Positions 16,136 to 23,752 of a DNA stretch of 41,198 nt are shown here, one piece after another. How positions within the stretch are numbered: the stretch's first letter is position 1; each line of letters opens with the position of its first letter. The notes under the pieces were generated by a model. The model saw nothing but the letters and a program-made list of their open reading frames with translations. It had not been told where the DNA came from and did no database searches. The translations under genes were made by a program, and so were the position numbers. The DNA is taken from the NCBI RefSeq assembly GCF_000378165.1, contig NZ_KB899348.1:1-41198 (forward strand), given 5' to 3'. This stretch comes from Saccharibacter floricola DSM 15669 (GTDB taxonomy: Bacteria > Pseudomonadota > Alphaproteobacteria > Acetobacterales > Acetobacteraceae).

Positions 16136-16494
16136 GTGAAAATTTCCGGTGAGGCATTGCCTGCATTTAAGGTCAGGTGAAGAGCGCCGTGAGAGTCTGG
16201 TTGGACTTCCTCAATCACAAGCCGTTCTCCCCTGACAAGAACATGGTCGCCTTGCCGAGGGAGGGTTGGAAAGCTGGAGGAGCGGCACCCGATGACGGGG
16301 AGGGATGAGCTGATGTGAGCGGGCGCCATCCCCATCTCTGTTGGGAGGTCTTCGACCTTTTTAAAGCCCTCATCATAGATTCCCACAAAAGGCACTTTTG
16401 GCCCTCCTGAAGCGGGAAAGAGTGTGAGGGGCTCACCGAACGTCTCCATCACAGGGCCAAGAACGAGGCCGTCCCAATCAAGCGGCCCGCTCAT
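16132..16494 (-). CDS. Head-tail joining protein (lambda gpFII-like)
   Basis: A 120-residue protein with the small beta-barrel pattern of the gpFII/Phage_attach family: MSGPLDWDGLVLGPVMETFGEPLTLFP, GGPKVPFVGIYDEGF, and PRQGDHVLVRGERLVIEEVQPDSHGALHLTL at the C-terminus. It would form the last ring of the head connector to which the tail docks. It is coupled to both neighbours by 4-bp overlaps. Confidence 0.8.
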   Translation of the reverse strand: MSGPLDWDGLVLGPVMETFGEPLTLFPASGGPKVPFVGIYDEGFKKVEDLPTEMGMAPAHISSSLPVIGCRSSSFPTLPRQGDHVLVRGERLVIEEVQPDSHGALHLTLNAGNASPEIFT

Positions 16495-16835
16495 CCTTGC
16501 GAGGTTGGGGGCGGGGGCGCTGATTTGGCAAAGATGGGGAAAGCCCCTTTTGTGACGCGCTCTTCAGCCGGTAAAACTTCACCATCTGCGAGGCGAATAA
16601 TGCCCACTTCCACCCATTCGCGCGCCGTGATGGGACAGATGGTCATGCTGGTGCCAGGTGGAATAGGGGGCTGCCCCGGCTCATCGTAGATCGGGCGTAA
16701 AGCAACAGCACGAACGGTTTGGAGAGTATCCGGATTGGGCACAGGGGGCGTCCTTGAGGGTGTTTGGAGGGTATCTTGGTCAGTGCGAGGTTGCGTTGCC
16801 TCTTCTGACTTAGAGGGCTTCGTCTCGTCCGCCAT
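16491..16835 (-). CDS. Hypothetical head protein (position of lambda FI)
   Basis: A 114-residue protein. The first ~45 residues are hydrophilic and low-complexity (KPSKSEEATQPRTDQDTLQTPSRTPPVPNP). The C-terminal part has RPIYDEPGQPPIPPGTSMTICPITAREWVEVGIIRLADG, a small beta-rich domain. The order capsid, this gene, gpFII-like copies lambda E-FI-FII, suggesting a packaging-accessory or connector role, but similarity to FI is not visible. Starts and stops overlap both neighbours. Confidence 0.6.
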   Translation of the reverse strand: MADETKPSKSEEATQPRTDQDTLQTPSRTPPVPNPDTLQTVRAVALRPIYDEPGQPPIPPGTSMTICPITAREWVEVGIIRLADGEVLPAEERVTKGAFPIFAKSAPPPPTSQG

Positions 16836-17998
16836 TAGCTATTGCCTCCTGAGACGCCATTGCCGGGGGCACATACGGTCGCACAGAACGCGGCGTTGAC
16901 CCGTGAGGGGATAGGCAGCGGGGCTGACTGCATCAGCAGATTAATCTGGCCGGGATTTTCGTTGTACCAAAGCTTTGGAGCATACGGTAAAGGCTCGTAA
17001 TTGAAGTAAGGGTCTTGAATAAGGCCGTAAGCCCGCGTGCCCTGAAGGTCGGGGCCGGTGAGGATAACGGAGCCATCTGGGAGCATGGGGCGTTCAAATT
17101 CTTGAGCGTTCCCTTGCGCGTCACGCACAATCCGTCCTGCTGCGTCGCGCTGATAGTCAACATACCAGTCGGCATAGAGCCAAAGATTAAACTGCCCCCA
17201 ACGGCCCATAGAGACGCCGCCTTGATTGGGAAGGCGTGCCCCTGTGACGATCGGGTCATTTTTAGGGTCAATAAGAGCGTTTTGGAAAATGGCGTTGACC
17301 ACTTTCGGATCAGAAATAAACTTTTGCCATGCAGACGGTGTGAAAACGATATTTCGAGGCATCGCCCCAGATTTTTGCATGACGTAGATGGCCCAGTTCG
17401 TCACGCTATCGGCTGGTGAGACGTTGGGCTGTCCCCATTGGGCATTCCCTGTTAGCGCGATGGTCAGAGAAGGATCACGGTTGAAATCAATGACAGATTC
17501 CCCTTCCCCCTCCACATTCATGCCGATCTTGCCGGTGCTGAGGGCTTGGGCGGCCATCCACTCCGTGCGGCGGTTGATCATGTCTTTTTGATCAGAGAGC
17601 TCAAAAATGAGATTTTCTTCAAGCCGCGCACGAATAGAGGTATCGCCCCCGATGCGCTCCCCAATTTGACGGCGAATAGGTTTGAGAAAGTCAGGATTAC
17701 GTAAGTCTTTTAGGGTTGGCGGGGTGTATAAGTTGGTTGCTGTGCGGCGTGATTCAACAGTTTTCCCTTCCACCAGCGGACTCACAAAAGGGGACATGCG
17801 GCGTTTACCAACGTCCACATCAATGGCCACTTCAGGGAATTGAGAGGTCACGATGTTGGTGAAAGCGAGGTCAAGCAGAAAGCCAGAGGACTTTTTGAGG
17901 TTCTCAACCGTATCAATGAGCTCGGTGAGGCCATAGACGCTGATCATAGCCTGCAAAGAGGCTTCTGAACCGAGCTCTGCACTAGGATTATAGGCCAT
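16835..17998 (-). CDS. Major capsid protein (lambda gpE family)
   Basis: A 387-residue protein with gpE-family features: SSGFLLDLAFTNIVTSQFPEVAIDVDVGKRRMSPFVSPLVEGKTVESRR in the N-terminal third, LRNPDFLKPIRRQIGERIGGD, DQKDMINRRTEWMAAQALSTGKI in the spine helix region, and MPRNIVFTPSAWQKFISDP in the core. HK97-fold capsid subunit. Neighbours are the decoration protein upstream and FI-like gene downstream. The length is slightly more than lambda gpE (341). Confidence 0.92.
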   Translation of the reverse strand: MAYNPSAELGSEASLQAMISVYGLTELIDTVENLKKSSGFLLDLAFTNIVTSQFPEVAIDVDVGKRRMSPFVSPLVEGKTVESRRTATNLYTPPTLKDLRNPDFLKPIRRQIGERIGGDTSIRARLEENLIFELSDQKDMINRRTEWMAAQALSTGKIGMNVEGEGESVIDFNRDPSLTIALTGNAQWGQPNVSPADSVTNWAIYVMQKSGAMPRNIVFTPSAWQKFISDPKVVNAIFQNALIDPKNDPIVTGARLPNQGGVSMGRWGQFNLWLYADWYVDYQRDAAGRIVRDAQGNAQEFERPMLPDGSVILTGPDLQGTRAYGLIQDPYFNYEPLPYAPKLWYNENPGQINLLMQSAPLPIPSRVNAAFCATVCAPGNGVSGGNS

Positions 17999-18012
17999 GG
18001 AGATTATTCCTT

Positions 18013-18417
18013 TTATAAAATATCATTTGAGAGGGATTCTTTGATAAAGAGCTGATTTTTACGGCATGCTGTTACCAGCGCGTCATAGGCCCATGAGGAA
18101 TCATAAGTGAGGTAGCGGCTATTAAATTCGCCCATCTCATAAATAGCCCCCCAGGCCTGCCCGGCTGTTGTGTCCACGACGTCCACAACAATGCCAAGGG
18201 GGTTCTGGCTTCCATCTGTTGCGCTTGGGAGGGATGGAACAAAAAGGCCTGTGGCATCAACACGGCCGACAAGAGTGCCTCGGATAAGGGGGTTTTCTGA
18301 CTTGTCAAAGGAAACGTCACGCGTGACGAGCTTGAGGTTGCCGGCAATGAGCTGATCGGGGACGAAGGTGACGGTTCGTGCACCAGGGCGGAATTGATAG
18401 CTTTGAGGCAAGGGCAT
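18013..18417 (-). CDS. Head decoration protein (lambda gpD-like)
   Basis: A 134-residue protein with the gpD-like motif LIRGTLVGRV and a following beta-rich region (LGIVVDVVDTTAG, WGAIYEMGEFNSRYLTYD). Trimers of this family cement the capsid lattice at threefold axes. It directly precedes the capsid gene, as in lambda (D then E). Confidence 0.87.
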   Translation of the reverse strand: MPLPQSYQFRPGARTVTFVPDQLIAGNLKLVTRDVSFDKSENPLIRGTLVGRVDATGLFVPSLPSATDGSQNPLGIVVDVVDTTAGQAWGAIYEMGEFNSRYLTYDSSWAYDALVTACRKNQLFIKESLSNDIL

Positions 18418-18419
18418 GA

Positions 18420-19064
18420 TTACGCTCCTGTGTTCAGGCGTTTGTTAAAAGCCGCAACGCGCGATTGAAGAGAGCTTTTGGGCTGACCAGCATCGGCCTT
18501 GAGGGGGCGCACAGCATGAGAGGCCATGCGGCTGCGCAGGCTGGCTGTTGTGTTCTGAGATGTGTGGCGTGTGCTGGCACGACGTGACCGTCTTGAACCA
18601 CACGATGCCGCACGGAGGGCGGCTACGGCCTGCATGCGCGTCATGGTGGTGTTGAAGGCAATGTGACAGGCAAGGGCTAAATTATGGGCGGCTTCAGGGC
18701 GCCTTAAAATGGCGTGCGCACGGGATGAGGCGCGGGCTTTTGCGTCTTCCCGAACGGTTCTGTCGTCGTCATCGTCGCCCTCTTCTGCTTTTCTGTCGTC
18801 TTCATCATCACGCTCATCTTCCGCGTCAAGATCGTCGTCAGATTGTGCGGTGTCGTCATCAGGGTCGGGAGTTTCGCCACGATGGTGACGTGCGTGTTGG
18901 GTGTCGTCATCCTCTCCAGTGGTTTCTTCTGGGGGGAGGTCGTCTGGGGTGTTCTCGTCCGCTTTCGGTGGAAGCGTGTCTTGATTATCATCGCCCATAC
19001 GGGCTCCGTTTAAATGAGCATAAGGGCTACGAGTATTACGGCGAGAGGCGGGACGTTGTGCCAT
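18420..19064 (-). CDS. Acidic low-complexity protein, probable scaffold/head assembly protein
   Basis: A 214-residue protein. Residues ~24-105 are dominated by Asp and Glu (runs such as EEGDDDDDRTVREDA) and the C-terminal half is Arg/Ser/Ala-rich and basic. No family is recognised. In lambda the scaffold Nu3 is encoded inside the protease gene C; here the protease ORF is short and this separate gene occupies the place between protease and decoration protein, so a scaffold role is inferred. GGAG lies upstream of the ATG. A terminator and a centromere-like palindrome lie between it and the protease gene. Confidence 0.65.
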   Translation of the reverse strand: MAQRPASRRNTRSPYAHLNGARMGDDNQDTLPPKADENTPDDLPPEETTGEDDDTQHARHHRGETPDPDDDTAQSDDDLDAEDERDDEDDRKAEEGDDDDDRTVREDAKARASSRAHAILRRPEAAHNLALACHIAFNTTMTRMQAVAALRAASCGSRRSRRASTRHTSQNTTASLRSRMASHAVRPLKADAGQPKSSLQSRVAAFNKRLNTGA

Positions 19065-19077
19065 TTTTTAGCTCCAT

Positions 19078-19108
19078 AAAAAAAGCCGCTCATCGCGGTG
19101 ATGGCGGC
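19078..19108 (-). terminator. Intrinsic terminator between protease and scaffold-like genes
   Basis: On the minus strand GCCGCCATC...GATGAGCGGC forms a stem followed by T7 then ATG. It is inside the head operon, so late transcription must read through it or restart beyond it. Confidence 0.7.
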
Positions 19109-19121
19109 CTATTTGGCAGGG

Positions 19122-19139
19122 TGTTAAACCGGTTTAACA
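19122..19139. promoter_or_regulatory. 18-bp perfect palindrome, candidate centromere (parS-like) copy 2
   Basis: TGTTAAACCGGTTTAACA shares the 18-bp core of the sites at 12661 and 38849. It lies 16 bp after the protease stop and before the terminator in front of the scaffold-like gene, so it is intergenic. Confidence 0.7.
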
Positions 19140-19154
19140 AACGGGTTTGAGCGG

Positions 19155-20012
19155 TTAGGAAAACTGCTCAATGAGGTCGTCTAACGCCTGATGTGGGGGC
19201 ATGGTGGCGTCGGCAAGGCCAAGGGCAACGCCACGCTCTCCTAAATACGCTTCCCCTTCCATTGCGCGTATCGTGCCTTCATCAAGCGAGCGATTGCGTG
19301 CAACGAGAGCGACAAACTTTTCACCAAGCGCATTCACAATCGCTTGTTCGCGATTGATAATCTCAGGGGTCAGTGGCTCTACTTCTTGCAGTTCCGCTTT
19401 ATGGCGTCCAAAGCGGAAAACGGTGGTTTTGACGCCCTTATTTTGCAGCATCTCTGAGCAGTCGGCATGGATCATAATCACGCCAATCGACCCCACCATG
19501 CCCGTTTCAGGAACGGTGATGATATCGGTCGCACAGGCCAGGGCGTAAGCGGCAGAGTTTGCTGAATTATAGACGATGGCGACAATGGGCTTTCGACGGC
19601 GCGCTTGGGCGATCGTGTCCGACAATTCTAAGCATTGGCTGACATCGCCACCGGGGCTATCAATCCATAAGGCAATCGCTTTAATCCGGCTATCATCCAG
19701 GGCGTCGTCAAGCCGTGCCCTGATGTCCTCATAGAACGAGCAATAGGGGTAAAGAAATCCACCGGGGCCGGATAAGAGGAGCCCTGTAATGGGGATGATC
19801 CCCACATTCCTTTCTATGCGGAGAGGGACGCCCCAGTAATGAAAGTTGCTTTCAGAATCCTCAAAACCACTCATCGCCTGAGGAGACTGCGCGACTATCG
19901 TGGCGTGCGGCCCATGCGAAACAAGTTCTGAGCGCAATTCAGACGCGCGGCTATGGTCAAGAGCGAGCGGCTTATTCAGGATGGTTGAGAGCCTCAGGCT
20001 AGGGTTACTCAT
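19155..20012 (-). CDS. S49-family prohead protease (lambda gpC-like)
   Basis: A 285-residue protein starting MSNPSLRLSTILNKPLALDH. The start at 20012 is chosen for CAGGAGA upstream; it overlaps the portal stop by 8 bp. S49/SppA signatures include VGIIPITGLLLSG, IKAIALWIDSPGGDVSQ (oxyanion region), NSANSAAYALACATD with the probable nucleophilic serine, and GMVGSIGVIMIHADCSEML. The ending YLGERGVALGLAD is also typical. The family processes scaffold and portal during head maturation. The ORF is shorter than lambda gpC because the scaffold is encoded separately downstream. Confidence 0.9.
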   Translation of the reverse strand: MSNPSLRLSTILNKPLALDHSRASELRSELVSHGPHATIVAQSPQAMSGFEDSESNFHYWGVPLRIERNVGIIPITGLLLSGPGGFLYPYCSFYEDIRARLDDALDDSRIKAIALWIDSPGGDVSQCLELSDTIAQARRRKPIVAIVYNSANSAAYALACATDIITVPETGMVGSIGVIMIHADCSEMLQNKGVKTTVFRFGRHKAELQEVEPLTPEIINREQAIVNALGEKFVALVARNRSLDEGTIRAMEGEAYLGERGVALGLADATMPPHQALDDLIEQFS

Positions 20013-21702
20013 TGCTATCTCCTGAATTTTCACTGTCATCATGTGAGACGGCTTCATCTGGCCGACTATCGCCCGGTTGTCGGAGGCCTGCTTTTTGAAA
20101 GGCTTCTTGTTCAATTTTTCTTTGATCGAGAATGTCTTCCCAGTTGCGTCCTTCATTCATCGCGGCCTCATCTTCCAGCGTTGACAAGCCCGACTGAACG
20201 CCAATAAGGGCTCCTTCACGTTCTTTTGTGGGGTCAATCCAGCCACGGCCAGGGCCAAGCCATTTTACCCGCCCATAAGCATGACGTGCTTCCAAGAAGT
20301 GTGGGATGGCGCCGCCGGTGGGCATCGGCGGACGGTCGCTTTCCATCGCTTCTTCCAACCAGGCCAAACGAATGGGAACTGCAAAACCGGCGCAGAAATC
20401 AAGGCGGCGGCGGTCTGTTGTTTTGTAGGCTTCAAGCAAGGCGGCGCGGGCTGAAGAGTAGTTTACATCTGACCAATCATTGCTGACCTGCATGGGGCTT
20501 AGGCCCGCCGCTGATGCTACGTTTCTGAGAACTGTTTTTTCAAAGTCAGCAAAGCCGCTTGCAGGCCGTGCGGCGGTCACAGATGTGATCTTCTCCCCCG
20601 GCGAGAGCATGGGGATGCGTGAGCCTTGGAGCGAGAGATTGCGCCCATCATGATAGGCCACGCGCTCATCCCACCCAGCCCAACCGGCGGGGTTTCCTAA
20701 GGCTTCCGACGCGCTTGTGGCGCCCAGTGCCTCTGCTGTTGATTGTGGGTCGTAGGGCGTTTCAATAAAGGCGGCAAACACAGCATTGACGATGGCGGCA
20801 TCAAGCTCTGCGGTATCGTAGCGTGCCAGCATCTTCATGCGTGTGATGACGGGAGCAAAGATGCCCGCCCCGCCGCGATGCTGCCCGGCCTGATGGCGTT
20901 CAAAATGATGAACCGTGATGGGACGGCCAAAGGCGGTCTCTTTGGGGTAGCGTGCCCAACGGGTGGATTGAGCGACTGCAAAATAATCATCCGGGTGGGC
21001 TTCACGGATATGGTAGGCAATCGGTTCGCCCGTTATTGGGTCAACTTCAACACCGTTGCGAATGGTGCTGAGGTCATACTGATTATCGGGGTTTGAGAGG
21101 CGATCCGTATCAACAATTTGCACGCTTGTGGCGTAGCGCGCACCACCTAAGCAGACACGCTCTTCCAGCCACGGCAAAACGGCCAAAGCATCGCCATCAA
21201 TGAGAAGATGGCGCATGGCTAAGTGCATTTGTTGGCTGAAGGTGAGCTGCCGTTCCGTGTCGTTGTAATGGGAGGGGTCGTCTGCCCAATTGCGCCAATG
21301 GGCGTCGATAAAGCTGCTGAATTCAGCCGCCCATGAAGCGTCAAATCGTGAGTTTCCTGAAACATGGCGAAGCCAGCGATGGTCAGGCTTTGAGACAGGG
21401 CGAAGTGAGACGCCCACCACGCTGTCAAGAATGCGTGTGACGGCACCAGAGGCCCACCCATCGTTGCGCACCAGATCGCGCATGCGTGCCACCAGCGTGT
21501 CACGCTGGGATGCGCCAATGGTTGAATCCCCACTGCGCAGGCCGGGCATCCATTGCTGGTTATGCTGACCGTAATAATCCGCCCCATCATAGGGCATATT
21601 GGACGGATTATGCAGACCCATAGGGCGAGGGCGTGCGGGGGCTTTAGGCGCAGCTCTCCTGCCGCGTTGCAGGGCTGCGCGGCGGGGAGATAGGATGGCC
21701 AT
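20005..21702 (-). CDS. Portal protein (lambda gpB family)
   Basis: A 565-residue protein with lambda-type portal features: DYYGQHNQQWMPGLRSGDSTI, RDLVRNDGWASGAVTRILDSVVG, ATSVQIVDTDRLSNPD, and the region PHGxA-like AYHIREAHPDDYF. Later comes VNAVFAAFIETP and AGLSPMQVSNDWSDVNYSSARAALLEAYKTTDRRR, the conserved stem/wing block. The dodecameric portal is the packaging channel. It lies between gpW-like and protease genes as in lambda (W-B-C). Confidence 0.93.
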   Translation of the reverse strand: MAILSPRRAALQRGRRAAPKAPARPRPMGLHNPSNMPYDGADYYGQHNQQWMPGLRSGDSTIGASQRDTLVARMRDLVRNDGWASGAVTRILDSVVGVSLRPVSKPDHRWLRHVSGNSRFDASWAAEFSSFIDAHWRNWADDPSHYNDTERQLTFSQQMHLAMRHLLIDGDALAVLPWLEERVCLGGARYATSVQIVDTDRLSNPDNQYDLSTIRNGVEVDPITGEPIAYHIREAHPDDYFAVAQSTRWARYPKETAFGRPITVHHFERHQAGQHRGGAGIFAPVITRMKMLARYDTAELDAAIVNAVFAAFIETPYDPQSTAEALGATSASEALGNPAGWAGWDERVAYHDGRNLSLQGSRIPMLSPGEKITSVTAARPASGFADFEKTVLRNVASAAGLSPMQVSNDWSDVNYSSARAALLEAYKTTDRRRLDFCAGFAVPIRLAWLEEAMESDRPPMPTGGAIPHFLEARHAYGRVKWLGPGRGWIDPTKEREGALIGVQSGLSTLEDEAAMNEGRNWEDILDQRKIEQEAFQKAGLRQPGDSRPDEAVSHDDSENSGDSNE

Positions 21703-21719
21703 AAATCCTCATCAGTGTC

Positions 21720-22010
21720 TTAAAAAACGGGACGCAAAGCAGAGCGCCGCGTTCCTGGTATGCCGAGCTGCGATTGGATCAGCTTAATTGTTTGGAGAAG
21801 CTGTGGGGCATCAGCAGGGCGATAGCTGACAGAGCGTGAGCCGTCCCCTTGGGTGTAGGAGACTGAGACGATTTTCTGCCCTGATTGGAGCGACAGGTAA
21901 GCCCTTTGGAGCGCTTTGAGCTGCTGTCTAAGCTCTTCTTCATCCATTCCCGCGAGAATTGAACTGCGGGGATTGAAGAGCGGGCGTGACGGGGTAAGGG
22001 GAATAGCCAT
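21720..22010 (-). CDS. gpW-like head-tail joining protein
   Basis: A 96-residue protein. Residues ~22-85 match gpW: EEELRQQLKALQRAYLSLQSGQKIVSVSYTQGDGSRSVSYRPADAPQLLQTIKLIQSQLG (two helices around a beta hairpin). GAGGG precedes the ATG. gpW enters the portal after packaging to allow FII and tail docking. It sits directly upstream of the portal gene as in lambda; the usual upstream terminase gene is separated from it by a cargo insertion. Confidence 0.87.
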   Translation of the reverse strand: MAIPLTPSRPLFNPRSSILAGMDEEELRQQLKALQRAYLSLQSGQKIVSVSYTQGDGSRSVSYRPADAPQLLQTIKLIQSQLGIPGTRRSALRPVF

Positions 22011-22043
22011 ACTGCCCTCAGATTTTTTGGGGAGAAAAGCGCA

Positions 22044-22071
22044 TAAAAAAAGCGGCCCCGATGGAGCCGCC
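22044..22071 (-). terminator. Intrinsic terminator before the gpW-like gene
   Basis: On the minus strand GGCGGC...GCCGC is followed by T7 then ATG. It separates the Sel1/IS-remnant insertion zone from the gpW-like gene. Confidence 0.8.
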
Positions 22072-22163
22072 TAAACGATTTTCGAAAAGAATAATGTTTT
22101 TATAGGGCTTAGCGGGCCCAATAAGCAAGATGTTTTTTAATCATGTTCTTTTTTATCGTATTG

Positions 22164-22207
22164 CCTCGCTGGAAACCCTGTCCTTTAGGCCGGAGAAGAT
22201 GTTAAAG
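22164..22207 (+). repeat. IS200/IS605-type right-end remnant A
   Basis: The segment ends in TCCTTTAGG...GGAGAAGATGTTAA, the same closing block as the tnpB-derived remnant at 40215-40262. Its first 22 bp (22164-22185) are identical to 40024-40045. No tnpA or tnpB gene is present here. It lies ~55 bp upstream of the Sel1 cargo gene. Confidence 0.6.
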
Positions 22208-22262
22208 TCTGTATTGCTAGATTGATACGGATATTAAATAGAATTCTTCTATAGAGGTTAGC

Positions 22263-22790
22263 GTGAAAAAAAGTATCTTTGGGTTAATTTTTATTTCTAG
22301 TTTTTTGTCATTAGGCGCATATGCGGCTTCTAAAAATGAAGATTCTAACGAGCAGTTAAACTTAGGAGTTACGCAACATTATAAGAAAGCCGTTGAGTCT
22401 CTTCAGAAATCAGCGAACCAAGGAAATGCCAAAGCTCAGCTTGCCTTAGGAGTTGCTTATTATGATGGCCGAGGAGTTGCGCAAAATTATAAGAAAGCAG
22501 TTGAATGGTTTCAGAAATCAGCGGACCAAGGAAATTCTAAAGCTCAATATAGCCTAGGTTTTTGTTATAATAAAGGCAAAGGAGTGACGAAAGATTATGA
22601 GAAAGCAGTTGAATGGTTTCAGAAGTCAGCGAACGGAGGAAATGACCAAGCTCAGTATAACTTAGGCGTTGCCTATTATGAGGGGCTAGGAGGAGTTACG
22701 AAAGATTTTAAGAAAGCAGCTGAATGGCTTCAGAAATCAGCGGACCAAGGAAATGCTAAAGCAAAATATGTATTAAAAAGTTTATATTAA
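22263..22790 (+). CDS. Secreted Sel1-like repeat protein (cargo gene)
   Basis: A 175-residue protein on the plus strand inside the minus-strand head operon. The GTG start follows GAGG. A signal peptide (MKKSIFGLIFISSFLSLGAYAA) is followed by four Sel1-like repeats of ~36 residues with the pattern YKKAVEWFQKSADQGNxKAQYxLGxxYYxGxGV. Such alpha/alpha solenoids mediate protein-protein contacts, often in the periplasm or at the cell surface. Base composition is more AT-rich than the flanking head genes, and the opposite orientation with an IS605-type remnant upstream marks it as acquired cargo. Its partner and benefit are unknown. Confidence 0.85.
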   Translation: MKKSIFGLIFISSFLSLGAYAASKNEDSNEQLNLGVTQHYKKAVESLQKSANQGNAKAQLALGVAYYDGRGVAQNYKKAVEWFQKSADQGNSKAQYSLGFCYNKGKGVTKDYEKAVEWFQKSANGGNDQAQYNLGVAYYEGLGGVTKDFKKAAEWLQKSADQGNAKAKYVLKSLY

Positions 22791-22799
22791 ATACATTAT

Positions 22800-22964
22800 C
22801 TACCCTACAGCTTTCGGCTCACGGTCAAGCACAAGAAGCAGCGTCCGGGCAGCTTTTTCAGGGCGGCGTCCAATGACGCCCAGCACTCATATTTTTTGCA
22901 CAATAGCGACACCCTGTTTGAGAGAATGCACCAATTCATCAGCGATATTATGGCGTTCCGTCAT
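22800..22964 (-). pseudogene. Short head-region gene with an in-frame TGA, probably truncated
   Basis: The ATG at 22964 overlaps the stop of the 22961-23752 gene (ATGA), as for genuine coupled genes here. It reads MTERHNIADELVHSLKQGVA and on to VQKI, then TGA at 22887-22889. The same frame then continues as coding-like sequence (VLGVIGRRPEKAARTLLLVL) to TAG at 22800. The Sel1 gene ends 10 bp from this stop, so the 3' part may have been lost when the cargo inserted. Alternatively the gene is intact at 25 residues and the rest is noise. Confidence 0.5.
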
Positions 22965-23752
22965 CGTTTCTTATCTTTAAGGGCACGTCGTAGATGATGA
23001 TAAATTTCGCGCTCAACATAGCTTGGAGCATTACGCTCTACCACATCATCAACGATTTGCTGCGCGGGTAGGATTTTTCGGTAATGCGGCGGCTTTGCGA
23101 CAAAACGGATGATTTGAAGCACTTTTCCGGGCGTGCCTGAATATTTATAAACGCCTATAGGACGTCCGCTTTTTTTTGATTTTCCTATAAAATACTTACC
23201 GCGTTGACCATTGGCGTTCTTATTTTTCTTCCCTTTGCGCAAGGCGCGCATTGTCTCTTCTGAAATGTTCTTAGAGGGGTCTTCATAGAGACTGAGATGA
23301 GACAGGATGGCTTTGATCTCGCTGGATTTAATGTTTCCGCTTGCATTTAACGGTGCATCATTCCCAGGAACCCAATATTGCCCTCCAGAGACCTTGCTTA
23401 AAGCGTGCTCTGACGGCTTCATTCCACGTTCGCCACCAAAAACATCAGGTGACAGATAGCGTGCAGCGGCGGCTCCAACATTTTGACCGGCGACAAGGTC
23501 TTTCGTTGCCAAAGCTGCCTCTGTTCGCCCTGGTGGGGCTTTGATGACCCTGAACATGCCTAGGGTCCAGTTCGTGGGGTTATGAAAAACGCGTTTCATA
23601 CCGTCTACAACAGCCCGACGGCTATCAAAGGCGAGGCTATTCACAACGTTTGTCATGCCGCGTTGATGGCCGCGACCGCGTAGCTTCTCAAGGTCTTTAC
23701 GGAGCTTTTTGTTATCCATTGAGATGGTGATGAGGCGGTTATTGCTGGCCAT
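22961..23752 (-). CDS. Hypothetical virion morphogenesis protein
   Basis: A 263-residue basic protein. The N-terminal helix region LRKDLEKLRGRGHQRGMTNVVNSLAFDSRRAVVDGMKRVFHNPTNW resembles in layout the lambda gpZ / minor tail Z type (a helical N-terminus with NALNxxA-R and later basic loops). The C-terminus contains IIRFVAKPPHYRKILPAQQIVDDVVERNAPSYVEREI. It is immediately downstream of the large terminase (1-bp overlap), an unusual place for gpZ. The similarity is by eye and weak, so the function remains open. Confidence 0.6.
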   Translation of the reverse strand: MASNNRLITISMDNKKLRKDLEKLRGRGHQRGMTNVVNSLAFDSRRAVVDGMKRVFHNPTNWTLGMFRVIKAPPGRTEAALATKDLVAGQNVGAAAARYLSPDVFGGERGMKPSEHALSKVSGGQYWVPGNDAPLNASGNIKSSEIKAILSHLSLYEDPSKNISEETMRALRKGKKNKNANGQRGKYFIGKSKKSGRPIGVYKYSGTPGKVLQIIRFVAKPPHYRKILPAQQIVDDVVERNAPSYVEREIYHHLRRALKDKKR

